From NCBI GenBank assembly GCA_014529385.2, contig CM043966.1, positions 99,710,087 through 99,774,086 on the forward strand: 64,000 bases of DNA, given 5' to 3'. Each line of letters begins with the position of its first letter. Within the stretch, counting starts at the first letter, position 1. The translations under genes and the position numbers were made by a program. The DNA is from Adiantum capillus-veneris (lineage: Eukaryota > Streptophyta > Polypodiopsida > Polypodiales > Pteridaceae). The notes below the pieces were generated by a model, which was not told the origin of the DNA, searched no databases, and worked only from the letters and a program-made list of their open reading frames with translations. Positions 1-11,191 of the stretch are shown here, piece after piece.

Positions 1-727
1 TGATCACAAGCAATTATACCACCCTTAAGTCTTTTTAAACAGAGTAATTGATGTTATAGTGGAAGGGTAAACTATGCCTTAGTGGAATGAGTCCACAATA
101 CTAGCATGCCATGCATGCATAGCAAAAAAATAGTGTGATAAGACCTTGGCTTCAATGATGGTCTGCACAATGTGAGCAGATGCCATATGTGCCTTGCACA
201 ATGTGTACTGGCATGGATACATCACATTTGGTCATTGTAAACCATAATTGTGAGCTTATATCCTCTTATTGCCAAACCTATGTGCCATTATCCTTGATCC
301 TAAGTCAATGGATAGTGTTGTGGCACGGAATAGAAGCCTTGCTTTGTAGTAAGTCTGGAAAAGCACATTAGGGGAAATTTGGACTCTCAAAGGGGCCCTA
401 TAAGGACTTTGACTTTCTCTAACAATTTTGTGCTGCATAGAGTGCACCCTAGCCCATTTATTTTCTTTATGCATGCTACTCCTATGCCTTGCATGCGAGT
501 GCATGCGGACTTGTAGGTTCACGAGCTTCCACGCAGTAGAGGGAAAGGGTGGGAAATTGTCCTTGACCACCCTGAGGACGTTAGAAAGTGGCCTTGGGTG
601 TGAAAATTGGGCTCCAAATCCACACAAAAGTGTAGAAACGTAGAAGAGCCTATGTTGACGGAGAGAGAGCTTGCAGCGATGCTCGACCGGTTTCGACATA
701 GTGACGAGATGGCGTCTATAGGACCTT

Positions 728-729
<2 letters not shown>
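1..729. other. Unassigned non-genic DNA
   Basis: No convincing coding region, RNA or repeat boundary is visible here. Short open frames have no family motif. Confidence 0.5.

Positions 730-770
<41 letters not shown>
730..770. repeat. (CA)n microsatellite
   Basis: About 20 uninterrupted CA dinucleotides. The repeat accounts for the poly-Thr/His and poly-Cys/Val open frames that cross it. Confidence 0.97.
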
Positions 771-772
<2 letters not shown>

Positions 773-887
773 TCTTGTGCCATTTCATCATGGTCACCTC
801 CTTCCTTCCCTGCGACTAAAGGATCATGCCCATGCATCCCTACAAGAGCACCTCCTCGTAAAGAGAGCTGCCCACACCACTTCAAGA

Positions 888-895
888 CGAGAGAG

Positions 896-975
<80 letters not shown>
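888..975. repeat. (GA)n microsatellite
   Basis: Near-perfect GA repeat of roughly 40 units with one interruption near its left end. It explains long Arg-Glu and Ser-Leu frames on both strands. Confidence 0.97.
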
Positions 976-978
<3 letters not shown>

Positions 979-1064
979 GTGCTTGCACCATGCTAGGCCC
1001 TCCATGCCCTGTTGCCCTTCTCCCTCCTCCCCTGAGCTCTGATACAAGTCTAAGACCACGCGGG

Positions 1065-1195
1065 ACTAGACCATGCAGCACCCCACCCAATCTCACTATA
1101 TATAGGCTCGTAGCCATCCAAACATAGCTCCTCTTGAATGCATGTCCCTCCTGGCCCTTGCCCTGCCCGACCTTACCCTAGGCATGACACCTTTT
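1065..1195 (-). mobile_element. LTR-like fragment with TATA motif (Gypsy-type, old)
   Basis: On the - strand this stretch starts near GTGTCATGCC, runs through a GGGCAAGG-rich part and reaches CTATATATAGTGAG followed by TGGGTGG. The same order of motifs occurs at 61625-61794, where a purine tract and a coding tail precede it as expected for a 3' LTR. I infer a diverged solo or truncated LTR; divergence makes the ends uncertain. Confidence 0.35.
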
Positions 1196-1990
1196 TCCAC
1201 ACTTGGCTCATCTACAAGTGGGCAACAAACTGGCGACACACAAGGGGCAAAGTGCACAGGTGGACATGCTACAGGTCAGACTTAGCAACACTCTGATCAA
1301 ACAATTTGCTCAGACTCTGTAATTGCCATAGCACGGGTCTAGGGGGCACTAACAATCTCATGAGGATAACAAGATCAGTAAGGACAAAACAATCTTAGTA
1401 GATCTTGATTCAAACATTGATCATGACTATTCTATCAAATGTCTAAGACTAAAAAAGAGACTACTAAAGGAGAAGGCACTTTAGATATAGGAATATTTGA
1501 ATGATGATGATGCATATTTAGATTTAGAACCAAATTTTGTATATGGGGGCAAGACGAGTGGTAGATTAGTGGAAGATGTTCGCCTATCATGAGCAAACCA
1601 CTTGCCTGCTACCCTCTCATCCCAATACACTTTAGTTGTTGGAATGAGTACCAGTTGCATTCTCACATTTGATGGTGCCTTGGTAAATCCTCAAGAGCAA
1701 CAACCATCTACTATGAATATGCAGAGCTTAGGGCTCTGGTTGGAAATGTTGTTGGGCAATCGACCTTCATATACATGTATGAAAGATATCAAACTGGAAA
1801 TGCAAGCTTTGCTTACCAAGATGCAGATTGGTAGAAGGGTATTGAATTAGAAAATAAAGATTTTGTTGGATGTTGATGCCTGCAGCACTAGAGGACCAAA
1901 GACCACGATGAGTTTGAGGGAGCAAGAGATGGATTTGAAGAGTCTATTTCATTTGGTTAGGGTTTTTAGGAAAATGTTGATGCACGAGAA
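1196..1990. other. Unassigned repeat-like DNA
   Basis: Scattered short frames only, with no recognisable domain and no clear boundaries. Confidence 0.4.
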
Positions 1991-2340
1991 TTAGGTGGTG
2001 ATGAGCTTCATAGAGTTGGTTTCTGACTCTCTTATCCTTCTGTATGCATTACCCATGAAATATGATGAATTGTCAAGATTCTATCCTTCTTTGTATCCAA
2101 AGTATAATGAGCCAGATGATCAACAGCGGTATCTAAAGATGGTTGATCAACTAAGAGAATGTTATGAGCACAATTAAGCGGATTGGGTGGCTTGGAAGAA
2201 TGTGCTCGATGACATTGGGAAAAAAAATCATAGTATCAGAATCAAAGGAGGATCTTCATAGCTTCCAAGGGATGGTGAATTGGTGGAGGGATTAATCTAC
2301 ACATTGATTCAATCCAACCCTTTGGTAGTGGCTAGTCATT
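1991..2340 (+). pseudogene. Possible retrotransposon gag remnant
   Basis: A frame around 1995-2177 reads like the Copia gag helix that ends in ALPMKYDEL, preceded by a serine/leucine-rich segment. Stops before and after it, and no zinc knuckle, make this a weak call. It lies just upstream of a Gypsy integrase remnant, so the area is a mixture of old elements. Confidence 0.3.
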
Positions 2341-2599
2341 CTGGAGTCTAGAGTTACTTTTTTGTACTTACTAAGCATTTGCTCTGAGATAAATTAGCTC
2401 TTTTGTGGCTCTATCTAGTGCCAATTGTATGCTTTCGATTGAATACATATCAATTCCAGTCTCTTGTCTTCATGTTTCCATTTTAGTCTTTGTCAAGTTT
2501 GTCTATTATCTGAAGTCTGAACTTGGAGTCTAGATAACTAATATGATCCTACAAACTCCAAGACTCTAACATGGAATAGCTATCACAAGTGACCAACTC

Positions 2600-3043
2600 A
2601 TTCCAAATTTCACTCCATTTCATTTGGTTTATAGTGAAGAATGTGTTATGCCAGTTAATGTGATGCTTCTTTCATTGGAGTATATTTTGAAGTATAGTTT
2701 GGTTGAGAAGGAGCATGTAAAAGAGAAACTAGTATCTATGTATAGCCTCTTGTTGGATAGGGAAAGTAATATTAAGTACTATGAGCACTGGGAAACAAGA
2801 AGATTTGATGTATTCAATGGAAAGGTAAAGGCAAAAGAATTGTGTAAGGGCATGTTGGTCATGAGGTACAATAGTGTTTTGGATAACACCTTTCAAACAA
2901 AGCAAAGGCAAAGTAGGAAGGGCCTTTTGTTGTGCAAGAGCTGTTCGATAATGGAATTTATCTGCTTAAGGACTTGGATGGGAAGATACATATGTAAGAG
3001 TCAATGGGATTTTAAGGCTGATATGAAGGCATATAATTGAAAC
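2600..3043 (+). pseudogene. Gypsy integrase C-terminal remnant
   Basis: The translation starts with a TPFHLVY-type motif followed by E-CVMPV, the usual end of the Gypsy integrase core where the polyprotein assumes its host tRNA/RNA-independent fold. A charged helical segment (residues about 35-70) and a GML/GDLV-type motif follow. Shifting frame near 2925 continues the match to a QELFDNGIYLLKDLDGK-like tail. This is the segment between catalytic core and polyprotein end in plant Ty3/Gypsy elements. No reverse transcriptase lies upstream, and Copia material follows directly, so this is an old truncated fragment. Confidence 0.7.
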
Positions 3044-3079
3044 AAGTTAATGGAGGTATTGATTTGCATTATACGAGTA

Positions 3080-3660
3080 TATTTAGACACTATTGCATAG
3101 ATTCAACGTTGAGGATTGCAAGGATATTGCTACTCCTATATGGAGACAGGTTTGAAGCTTAATCTTCGTGACACTAGAGACTACTTTGATGTCACTATCT
3201 ATTAGCACGATGTTGGTTGCTTAATATTATGCATTATGAGGCAATATATTTAGTATGCAATCTCACAACCAGCCTACAATGGCCACTTCAAGTTGTAAGG
3301 CTAAGTATAGGGCAATTTTCACAGCTAGGTTGAGTGCATTTGGCATAGATGATTTTTGACTAACTTGGGTGTTGGACATCAATCTGCCATTATGATCTAG
3401 AGTAACAGTCATGGTGCTTTGGTAATTGCGAGGAACCTAATGTTCGCACAAAGCTCCATGCGAGCATGCTAAGGTGCATAATCATTAGGTCATGAAGAAA
3501 CACTCTATAGGAGAGGTAAGCCTAGCTTATGTGTCCATAGAGAATAAATCTACTAATCTTCTCACAAAGGCTTTGCCTTGCAAGAAATTCGGACCTTTTC
3601 GCAATGCTTTGGTCTTACTTTATGGATTGATTTCATGGGGTCTAGAACTTCCCTAAACAT
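3080..3660 (+). pseudogene. Copia RT end and RNase H remnant, copy 1
   Basis: Broken frames match the same Copia family as the element at 5815-11005 but in the opposite orientation. They include a DCKDIATP-like segment, a MATSSCKAKY segment corresponding to the RNase H VATSSCEAEY block, and a C-terminal SHKGFAL segment equal to FTKAL. Several stops and frameshifts are present. The piece runs into LTR-like sequence at about 3708. Confidence 0.7.
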
Positions 3661-3704
3661 GAGTGTTAGCTCATGTTTGTCACATCACTCCTAGGAGGGG
3701 ATTG

Positions 3705-3890
3705 GTTACCATATTATGGTAGTGATGTGTGTGAAGACACTTATAACCTACAGGGCACTTTTATCTCTCACTAGAGATTTTCTTTCCCTGGTTTGTATAT
3801 ACTCCCATCACTTTAGAGCAAAACATTGTGATCTTATTGTGATATAGGGTTCTTGGTTTAGAGTATAAGATCCCGAATTGAAGTGTCACC
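3705..3890 (+). mobile_element. Copia LTR fragment, copy 1
   Basis: A G-rich tract (AGGAGGGGATT) precedes TGGTTACCATATTATGGTAGTGATGTGTGTGAA, which matches the start of the LTR of the 5815-11005 element read on its coding strand (TGTTACCATATACATGTGGTAG). This is the 3' LTR of the remnant immediately upstream; its right end is unclear. Confidence 0.6.
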
Positions 3891-4885
3891 AATACGCTAA
3901 TAGTACATCCCAATGGAGGCACCATAAGTCTTGATTGATTTCATAAGTTTTGAATTTGCCAAGACATATCTCCCTAGTTCTATGGTTGGAGGTTGTTCAT
4001 GTACTTCCTGACTCTTTCCTTTATCCTTCTCTTGACGTTGCCTCATGTATCAACTTTCATAGGGTCTAAAGACTAACATCCCTAGGGGGGAATTACATTT
4101 GGATCACAAAATCCTCTCTTCTCATAGAGAATTGTGCTTTCAAAGCACCAGAGCTTAACCAACAGGTGATGAATTTCATTTTTCAGGTTGATTTAAGAGT
4201 TGATTAGGATTTTGATGTCCACAATCTAACATTTTAGAAGATGAAAATTTGAAAAATAAACTTATTTTGGGCTTGCAATTTTTGGAAATTGGGGCCCTTC
4301 ATGTTGCATATATATTTTCTCATATTTTGTACATATACACCTTCTAGAGATTGTGTGTAAGATGAGTATTTTGGACGAATGCACTCTAATTTTGAAAATG
4401 GGCGATTTTACATTGAGAACTAGGTCTAGATTATTGGTTTATTGTACAAAAAGCTTGTACGTGAAGTCTTTGAGAGAGTGCTAAAATCAAACACTATCAG
4501 TCTTTGGAGCCCCAAGATTTGTTGGAGCAAGTAAATAGAAACATCTTGGCACCTTTATATATACAAAAAACACTTCTTGGAGGGTTAAAAAACATAGCAA
4601 AAGTGCAACAATAAATTAAATTATGAATAATTCCAATTTAAGAGGACCCAAGCATGCATAACTAGTGCAAAAGTGCTAAAGAGACTTAGAGCTACTAGTG
4701 TGTGGGTCAAAACAAGTGCTAACAAGAGCCCCAAAAAGTTTTTATGGGCTCTTGCATAGGCAACAATTTTTTGTCATAGCCATCCAACCCTTGGAAAATA
4801 AACTCTTTTGGCATAGGTATCTTGTTAAAAAGGTGAGGTAAGAGGGATTGAAACTAAGGTCAAAGCACAAGCTTGGTCAGAGCAC
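3891..4885. other. Unassigned intergenic DNA
   Basis: AT-rich sequence with no sustained frame or recognisable repeat end. Confidence 0.45.
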
Positions 4886-5290
4886 TTTTTTGGTTTCATA
4901 AAACCTAATGTTCCATGCTCACACAAAGCACATTGAGGTGCATTATCCTCATGTCAAGAAGAGACTCTTTGCAGAAGAGGTGAAGCTTACCTTATGTGCC
5001 TACGCATGAAAACTTTGCTAATATTCTCACAAAGACTTGGCCTTACTCTACAAAGTGCTAAGATTCTTGCAAAGCTTGGCCTTACTCTGATTTGTGGACT
5101 AATCACATATAGTTTGGCACGTCCCTATACATGAGTGCTAGCTCATGTTCAGCGCATCATCGCTAGGGGGGATTTGTTACCATATTATGTGTGTGAACAT
5201 GTTGCTGGGAACTTTTTCCCTTTATTAAGAGGTCGTTTTCTCCTTGGCGTGTATACATATATATGCCCATCATTCTAGGACAAGCCTTAT
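4886..5290 (+). pseudogene. Copia RNase H tail and LTR fragment, copy 2
   Basis: From about 4905 the translation gives a HAHTKHIEVHY segment, the conserved HARTKHIE-H motif of Copia RNase H, followed by eroded SHKDLALL (FTKAL). A G-rich tract and GTTACCATATTATGTGTGTGAAC at about 5175 mark the start of the LTR. It is a second decayed + strand copy of the family found intact-length at 5815-11005. Confidence 0.65.
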
Positions 5291-5319
5291 CTTTGTATAT
5301 AAGTACACCTATAACTCAA

Positions 5320-5452
5320 CTTTTGCTTCAAAATGTATACAAAAACACATTTTCTTACTTTTGTTTTTGGTTTGCCTAAGAAGGCCTATGCATTATGCAA
5401 TCAAGGTAGGTCACTTCTTGCTTTCCATAGAGTACATTCTTTTATTGAAAAG

Positions 5453-5536
<84 letters not shown>

Positions 5537-5809
5537 TTAAATATGTTTTAAGCAGATACAAAATGTCTTTACAAAAAATAATTAAATGTATGGAGGACCT
5601 CCATGAATGGCTGCAAGAGCTCAATAAAGTCTTTCAGAGTTGCACTATGAGATATTGGAGCTTGCTAAAACTACTTCAATTTTTGCCTCATCTTTCTTGG
5701 CTTGTTCTTCAGGCTTGTTCTTCAACCATCACAATTTTTTCAAAGCCCTCATGATGGACAAGCCCAAGATTGAACAATAGCAGATACTATGTAGGATCTT
5801 TAGGTCAAA
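5320..5809 (+). repeat. Dispersed repeat, copy A
   Basis: The blocks TTTGGTTTGCC, GCCTATGCATTATG(C/T)AATCAAGG and ACAAAATGTCTTTACAA occur in this order here and at 15740-16180. A shorter copy at 11071-11170 has only the middle block. An MSLQ-I-KC-E-LHEW frame at 5563 is also readable in the 15.8-kb copy, so the repeat may descend from a coding sequence. The Copia element is inserted at its right end. Confidence 0.6.
5453..5532. repeat. (CT)n microsatellite
   Basis: About 39 uninterrupted CT units. Confidence 0.97.
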
Positions 5810-5814
5810 AGCTC

Positions 5815-6064
5815 TGTTAGAATTACGATTGCAGAGAAACGCACACAACTTGGAGAAGATGAAGGAAGCTCAAGGCATACAATAGAGAGTGTGTTACTTA
5901 GTGTGCAATGGAAAGATACATAGCCCTAGAGTGATGGGTGTATATACAATGCACGGGGGGAAAAACCTCCTAAAGAGGGAAAAAATGCCTCGGCGGTCCT
6001 AGTGTGTCCACACATGTGGTAGTGATGTGTTCACACACATCACTACCACATGTATATGGTAACA
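5815..6064 (-). repeat. Copia 3' LTR
   Basis: 250 bp, TG to CA. It differs from the other LTR mainly by about 25 extra bases near its outer end that create an inverted copy of the LTR start (ACATGTGGTAGTGATGTGT facing ACACATCACTACCACATGT). Confidence 0.93.
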
Positions 6065-6138
6065 AATCCCCCGGGAGTGATGCGGTGAACGAGAGCTGGC
6101 TCATGAGTAAAGGGAAGTGCCATGCCCTGAGGACATGA

Positions 6139-6943
6139 TCAGTTCACAAAGGGGAGTAAGCCCAAAGCTTTGCAAAAAGCTTCGAGCTTCTCACGAGACA
6201 ATGCCTTTGTGAAAAGATCTGCAAGGTTGTCCTGTGTTGGCACATAAGCCAAGCTGATCTCTCCTGCTGAGAGCCTCTCCCTGACATAGTGGTAATGCAC
6301 CTCAATGTACTTTGTGCGAGCATGAAAAACTGGGTTCCTCGCAACTGCCAATGTGCTCTCACTGTCAGTGTAGATAGTGTTGGCAGTGTCCTGTCCAACA
6401 CCCAAATCAGCCATAAGTCGTCTGAGCCATACACACTCAACCATAGCTGTGAAGACTGCCTGTACTCAGCCTCACAACTCGAAGTGGCCACAGTAGGTTG
6501 CTTCTTGCTCAACCGTGATATACATGAACTGCCAAGCATGAAACAAAAACCACTTGTGGACACTCGTGTGTCAAAAGAACCAGCCCAATATGAGTCCAAA
6601 AAAGCATGTAAGTCTGGCGGCAATGATCCCCCATTGGGATAAAACAAGCCAAGATGTAAAGTGCCACTAAGGTAGCGGAAAATCCTCTTGACAGCCTGCC
6701 AATGCTTAGACCCTGGGCTATGCATAAATCTGCTGACCTGTGAGACTGCAAACTGAATATCCGGCCTCGTGTTGCATACATAAATGAGTAGCCAACAGCA
6801 GTTTGATAAAGAGTGACATCAGCAGGATCGCCAGCATCATGTAGACTCAACTTCAAACCTGTTTCCATGGGAGTGGCAATAGGTTTGAAATCCTCAAGTC
6901 CAAGCTTACATAGCAATGCCTCTATGTAACTTTTCTGACACAA
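6139..6943 (-). pseudogene. Copia RNase H domain, broken
   Basis: Begins after an in-frame TAG at the end of the reverse-transcriptase frame and continues in three frames. It contains the IATPMETGLKL block, an SKHWQAVKRIFRYLSGT block, the VATSSCEAEY RNase H block, TDSESTLAVARNP, and the HARTKYIEVHYHYVRE and FTKAL motifs that close Copia polyproteins. The terminal stop is at 6139-6141. Two frameshifts (near 6720 and 6440) separate the parts. All expected blocks are present, so decay is by point changes and small indels. Confidence 0.88.
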
Positions 6944-6961
6944 GGCAATACCATCATCACA

Positions 6962-7639
6962 CTACTTAAACTGTATGCCCAAATAATGATGCAACAACCC
7001 CAAATCTTTCATCTTGAAAGTAGCATTCAAATCAGCCTTGAATTCAGCAATATGTCTCTCATTTGGTCCAGTGATCAGCAAATCATCTACATAAAGAACC
7101 ACAATGAGAAGTACATCACCCTCACGCTTTACATACAATGTGCTTTCTGTTGGACTGTTACGAAAGCCTCGTTTGATCAAATGAGTGTCAGCTTTCTCAT
7201 ACCAAGCACGAGGAGATTGCTTCAACCCATACAAAGCCTTCTTACATCTGCACACTTTGTCCTCTTGTCCTTTTATGACAAAACCATGAGCCTGCGTTAC
7301 ATAAACTTCCTCAAATATGTCACCATTCAAGAAAGCAGTAACAATGTCTGATTGATGTACATCCCAACCAAAATGAGCTACCAATGCATATATAAAACGC
7401 ACAGTAGTCATACGACAAGTGGGAGCAAACGTCTCTTCATAATCTATGCCTTTTTGCTGTGCATAACCCTTTGCAACAAGTCGAGCCTTATGGCGATCAA
7501 TCTCACCATCCGGCTTGCGTTTCAACTTGTAAACCCATTTTGTACCAATGGCCTTTTTGCCAGGAGGCAAATCACATAAAGTCCATGTGTCCTTTTCTAT
7601 AAGTGCATCATATTCTGATTGCATATGGCAGCCATCCAA
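6962..7639 (-). pseudogene. Copia reverse transcriptase domain
   Basis: The 225-residue frame starts in the LIEKDTWTLCDLP block and carries TKWVYKLKRKPDGEI, RLVAKGYAQQKGIDYEETFAP, SDIVTAFLNGD, KALYGLKQSPRAWY and the catalytic LYVDDLLI in the right order. The catalytic YVDD is intact. The frame ends in a TAG at about 6962; the next domain continues in the same frame beyond it, so a single base change (CAG to TAG is the simplest) explains the break. Confidence 0.92.
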
Positions 7640-8448
7640 TTTTCTGAATTATGTGCTTCATCAAATGACAGAGGCTCCTCAACATCATGTAAGCTAGACA
7701 CAGCCAAAGCATATTAATCTGATGCATAAGATGCATGGCGAGATCCTGCTGAATGAGTACGACTAGACAAAGTTGCATCCAATTTACTATCACACAAAGT
7801 GTGCACCAGCCATTTTGGCATATCTCTAGCCTGCTCATTTATAGACCTTTCCTCATCAAGTACATCATGTACATCTGCATCAATAATAGGCTTATCTGTA
7901 ACATTTTCAGAAACCCCCATAGGCTGTACATTTGCCTCATTGGAACTTACATTCGTATTTCCACCATTGAAAAGAGGCAACAAAGTGTCATAAATGTCAT
8001 GTGAGCTTACATTACTGTCTCTAGTACATGGCATCAAGGGCTGAACAGAATCTTCCACAAACACTACATCCCATGAAACCAGAATACGCTTTGTTTGGAG
8101 ATGATATAACCTGTAACCTTTGCTTTCAGCACTATAACCAACAAAAATACATTTGACAGCCTTATCATCCAATTTTTTGCGTTGTGTTTGTGGCACCAAA
8201 GCATATGCCAAACAGCCAAAAACACGCATGTGCTCAATAGAAGGCTTTCTATCATGCCATGCTTCGTATGGAGTAATAGACTGCAAAGATTTCGTAGGAC
8301 ACCTGTTAAGTACATAAGTGGCACACATGATGGCCTCAAGCCAAAAAGAATGCGGCAAAGCTTGACTTTTGACCATACATCGTGCCATTTTCGTAAGTGA
8401 CCTGTTTTTCCTCTCAGCAACACCATTTTGCTGAGGTGTATAAGGCAC
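7640..8448 (-). pseudogene. Copia integrase C-terminal half and linker
   Basis: Starts MPYTPQQNGVAERKN, the catalytic-Glu block of Copia integrase, followed by FWLEAIMCATYVLNRCPT, TPYEAW and FGCLAYALVP. A KCIFVGYSAESKGYRLY block and a low-complexity Ser/Asn/Asp-rich linker follow. A stop near 8449-8493 separates it from the N-terminal half, and a frameshift near 7700-7640 separates it from the reverse transcriptase. Confidence 0.88.
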
Positions 8449-8493
8449 TGTACATTGGTGTTTTATCCCACGACTAGCCAGAAATGCATTGAA

Positions 8494-9378
8494 TTAATGA
8501 GACATATACTCCCCCCCTCGATCGGAAGGGAGGGTGCCCATAGTACATTTCGAGACATTTTCAGCCATAGCCAGAAATTGTTTGAAGCACATAAAAACTT
8601 CGGACTTCTCTTTAAGCAGAAATACCCATGCATGCCTGGAGTAATCATCAATTAAAGTCACGAAGTAAAGGTAATTGCCCAAGGACGGCGTTTGCATGGC
8701 CCCACAAACATCACTATGCACAAGCTGTAACCTACATGTGGCCCGAACTGAACCATCCTTTGGAAACTTAGAACGCTGCATATTACCCAAAATACAGCCT
8801 TCACAAACATGTTTGACAGGTGCTTCAAGAGGCGGCAAAGAAGCAACCATATCAGATTTCTGCAAACGCAGCAAACTGGTAAAATTCAGATGACCAAAAT
8901 ACGCATGCCAAAGTTTTGCATCTGAAATAGCCCTTGAATCTGCAACAGCATTTGCAAAATTTTGTCCACACTTGTCATACAAAGTGAGCTTATACATCCC
9001 ACGGCACAAAAGGCCAGATGCAACAATTTCATCACCAAAACGGAGATCATGAACTGTACATCTATCATCCACAAATTTGACTACAAGTTCAATTCTAGCA
9101 AGTGCGGATACAGACAAGAGATTCTTCTTGATCCTAGGTACATAAAGTGCATCAACAAGTGTGAAGGAACTGCCATTTGCAGCAGTAAGCACAATCTTTC
9201 CAACTCCCTGAATCGGATAAGAGGCATTGTTGGCACAAGTGACTGAATTCCCATGAGGGACAGACTCGAGAGAGGTGAACAATTCACGATGTGAGGTAAT
9301 GTGCTTTGTAGCACCACAGTTGAAATACCACACATGTGAATCTGCAGCAAACTGACAAGCATGCATCATGGACAGCAA
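8494..9378 (-). pseudogene. Copia protease and integrase N-terminal half
   Basis: Holds the aspartic protease region, but the active-site triad usually read as DSGA is replaced by NCGA (WYFNCGATKHIT), so catalysis is unlikely. The GAG-pre-integrase zinc-binding region follows (LWHAYFGHLN and C-GC near residues 165-200), then the first catalytic Asp block HSDVCG and the second block RGGEY, with IDDYSRHAWV between them. A stop before the PQQNG block breaks the domain. Confidence 0.9.
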
Positions 9379-10418
9379 GATTGTAAGTGCACTCTAAGCT
9401 AAAAGCCCATTCTGCATCAACATCAACAACACAGTCTCCTTTTATAGAAGACTCAACAATGGCTGCATTTGTAGTGGAACCAGCATTTGCAGTGGAACCA
9501 CCCTCTTTGTTCTTAGCCTCTTTGGCCTTCAACTTAGGACACGACTTGATCATTAGCTTTACAATAATGGCAACACATTTTCTTTTTGCCCTTATCACCA
9601 GAATTTCCAGACGAATTGCTGCCAATAGAAGCATTAGGAACATAAGTCTTTCCACTCGTAGCAGAACCATAAGAAGTGGTTGCATTGTTGTTACCACCCT
9701 TTCTTTGAGAAGCAATAAAAGCCTGTTCGACTGCACGCTGTCTAGTCTTGTTTTTTCTGGAAAGTGACTCTTGTAACAGTAATGTGCATAATGCATCAAA
9801 CTTGACAACTTCTGGATTTCCTTGGGTCATAAGTCTCGAAGTACTAGCAAAAGTCTGGTAAGAATCTAGTAAGGCATCAAGAGCAGTCTACACAAGGGAA
9901 CTATCTGAAATGACTTCACCTGTAGAAATAAGTTGCTCATTGATATCCTTGACACCAGCAAGAAAAGTGTCCATATCATCTTCCTCATGCATAATCTTCG
10001 ACTCCAGCTCTTTACGCAGCAAAGCAATTTTAGCCTCATTGCGGCTTGCATAAACACCTGCTAGAATATCCCAAGCTTGTTTTGCAGATTTTGTTGAACG
10101 GATGTGAGGAACAATGGTGCGCTTCAGAGACAACACAATCAATGCATGAGCCTGCGCATCCTTTACATCCCAACGAGCTTGTTCAGCTGTAGGCAAAACA
10201 ACTCTAATAGTAGCAATCCTTGCAGCAAGACCTGCAACATCCTCAACATCGCCTACATCCTCAGAACCAGGACGTACATCAATGCCCTGCACAATATTCC
10301 AGACGCCCTTTGACACAAGTACATGTTGCATCATATAAACCCACATAGGGTAATTGTCCCGATCCAACCTGTCCTCAGTAGCAAACATCTTGAAGACATA
10401 TATGTTGTTGTCAGCCAT
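9379..10418 (-). pseudogene. Copia gag with zinc knuckle, broken
   Basis: The likely start is the ATG at 10416-10418 (MADNNIYVFKMF). The RLDRDNYPMWVYMMQHVL block and an AWDILAGVYASRNEAK segment are the usual Copia gag helices. An in-frame TAG at about 9888 interrupts it; the frame then continues unchanged to a CHYCKAND zinc-knuckle start near 9560, where a frameshift occurs. Ser/Asn-rich sequence lies between the helices and the knuckle, as in related elements. Confidence 0.88.
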
Positions 10419-10763
10419 GGTAAATGTTGCACCTGATGTGAAAGCTGCCCGAAAATAGGAGAAACGGAGCAGGAACACACGTGTTATATAGCACAAACCG
10501 TAGAAGACTGTAAGGCACCTATTATGCAGAAATCGGCACTGACAGAAATTTTGCACAAAATGACAAAATTGCTCGTGCAGACCTGCGTGTAGTGGAAATG
10601 GAGGCCGAAATGAGCCCGAATCAGAAATCTAAAAAGACCGAGCAGTACAAGCTCTCCCATAATATTTGTCGACCTGCAAACGCTCACCAAACCTCACTAT
10701 AATAGGAGAAAGTGAGCAGGCGTGTGCTGGAGCAGCTGGTGACTAAGCCCGGGAGGACATAAC

Positions 10764-10779
10764 CTGCTCTAATACCAAT
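10764..10779 (-). other. Copia primer-binding site (tRNA-Met type)
   Basis: On the - strand the bases immediately after the 5' LTR read ATTGGTATTAGAGCAGG, matching the plant initiator tRNA-Met site TGGTATCAGAGC with one mismatch. Confidence 0.85.
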
Positions 10780-11005
10780 TGTTGGAATTAGGGTTGTAGA
10801 GAAACGCACACAACTTCGAGAAGACGAAGGAAGCTCAAGGCACACAATAGAGAGTGTGTTACTTAGTGTGCAATGGAAAGATAGATAGCCCTAGAGTGAT
10901 GGGCGTATATACAATGCACGGGGGAAAAAACCTCCTAGGAGGGAAAAAATGCCCCGACGGTCCTAGTGTGTTCACACACATCACTACCACATGTATATGG
11001 TAACA
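10780..11005 (-). repeat. Copia 5' LTR
   Basis: 226 bp, TG to CA, flanked by AGCTC. Highly similar to 5815-6064 apart from the palindromic extension found there. Confidence 0.93.
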
Positions 11006-11010
11006 AGCTC

Positions 11011-11019
11011 TTGTTGGAT

Positions 11020-11068
<49 letters not shown>

Positions 11069-11191
11069 CATAGGCCTTTGCATTCATGTAATCAAGGCAG
11101 ATCACTAATTGCTTTCCATAAAGTGTGTTTTCTTAGAAAGAGCTATGTGGGTCTCTCTCTCTCTCTCTCTCGCCCTTCAGAGTGCTTCTTG
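11011..11191 (+). repeat. (CT)n runs and dispersed repeat, copy B
   Basis: Two CT runs (about 11022-11067 and 11153-11171) enclose the block GCATTCATGTAATCAAGGCAG and CTTTCCATA, shared with copies A and C. Confidence 0.75.

Larger units (their letters stand above)
5815..11005 (-). mobile_element. Full-structure Copia LTR retrotransposon, inactivated
   Basis: Two LTRs beginning TG and ending CA (5815-6064 and 10780-11005) are flanked by a perfect 5-bp target-site duplication AGCTC at 5810-5814 and 11006-11010. The coding strand is the - strand. A primer-binding site close to TGGTATCAGAGC (initiator tRNA-Met type, one mismatch) lies at 10764-10779, directly inside the 5' LTR. A GGGGGATT purine tract lies at 6065-6073, directly before the 3' LTR. 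The domain order gag, protease, integrase, reverse transcriptase, RNase H defines Ty1/Copia. Frameshifts, in-frame stops and an altered protease active site show that it is no longer autonomous. Confidence 0.95.

Noticed and set aside
256-1127. Long frames on both strands across the CA and GA repeats
   Set aside because: They consist mostly of Ser-Leu, Arg-Glu or Cys-Val dipeptide runs produced by microsatellites.
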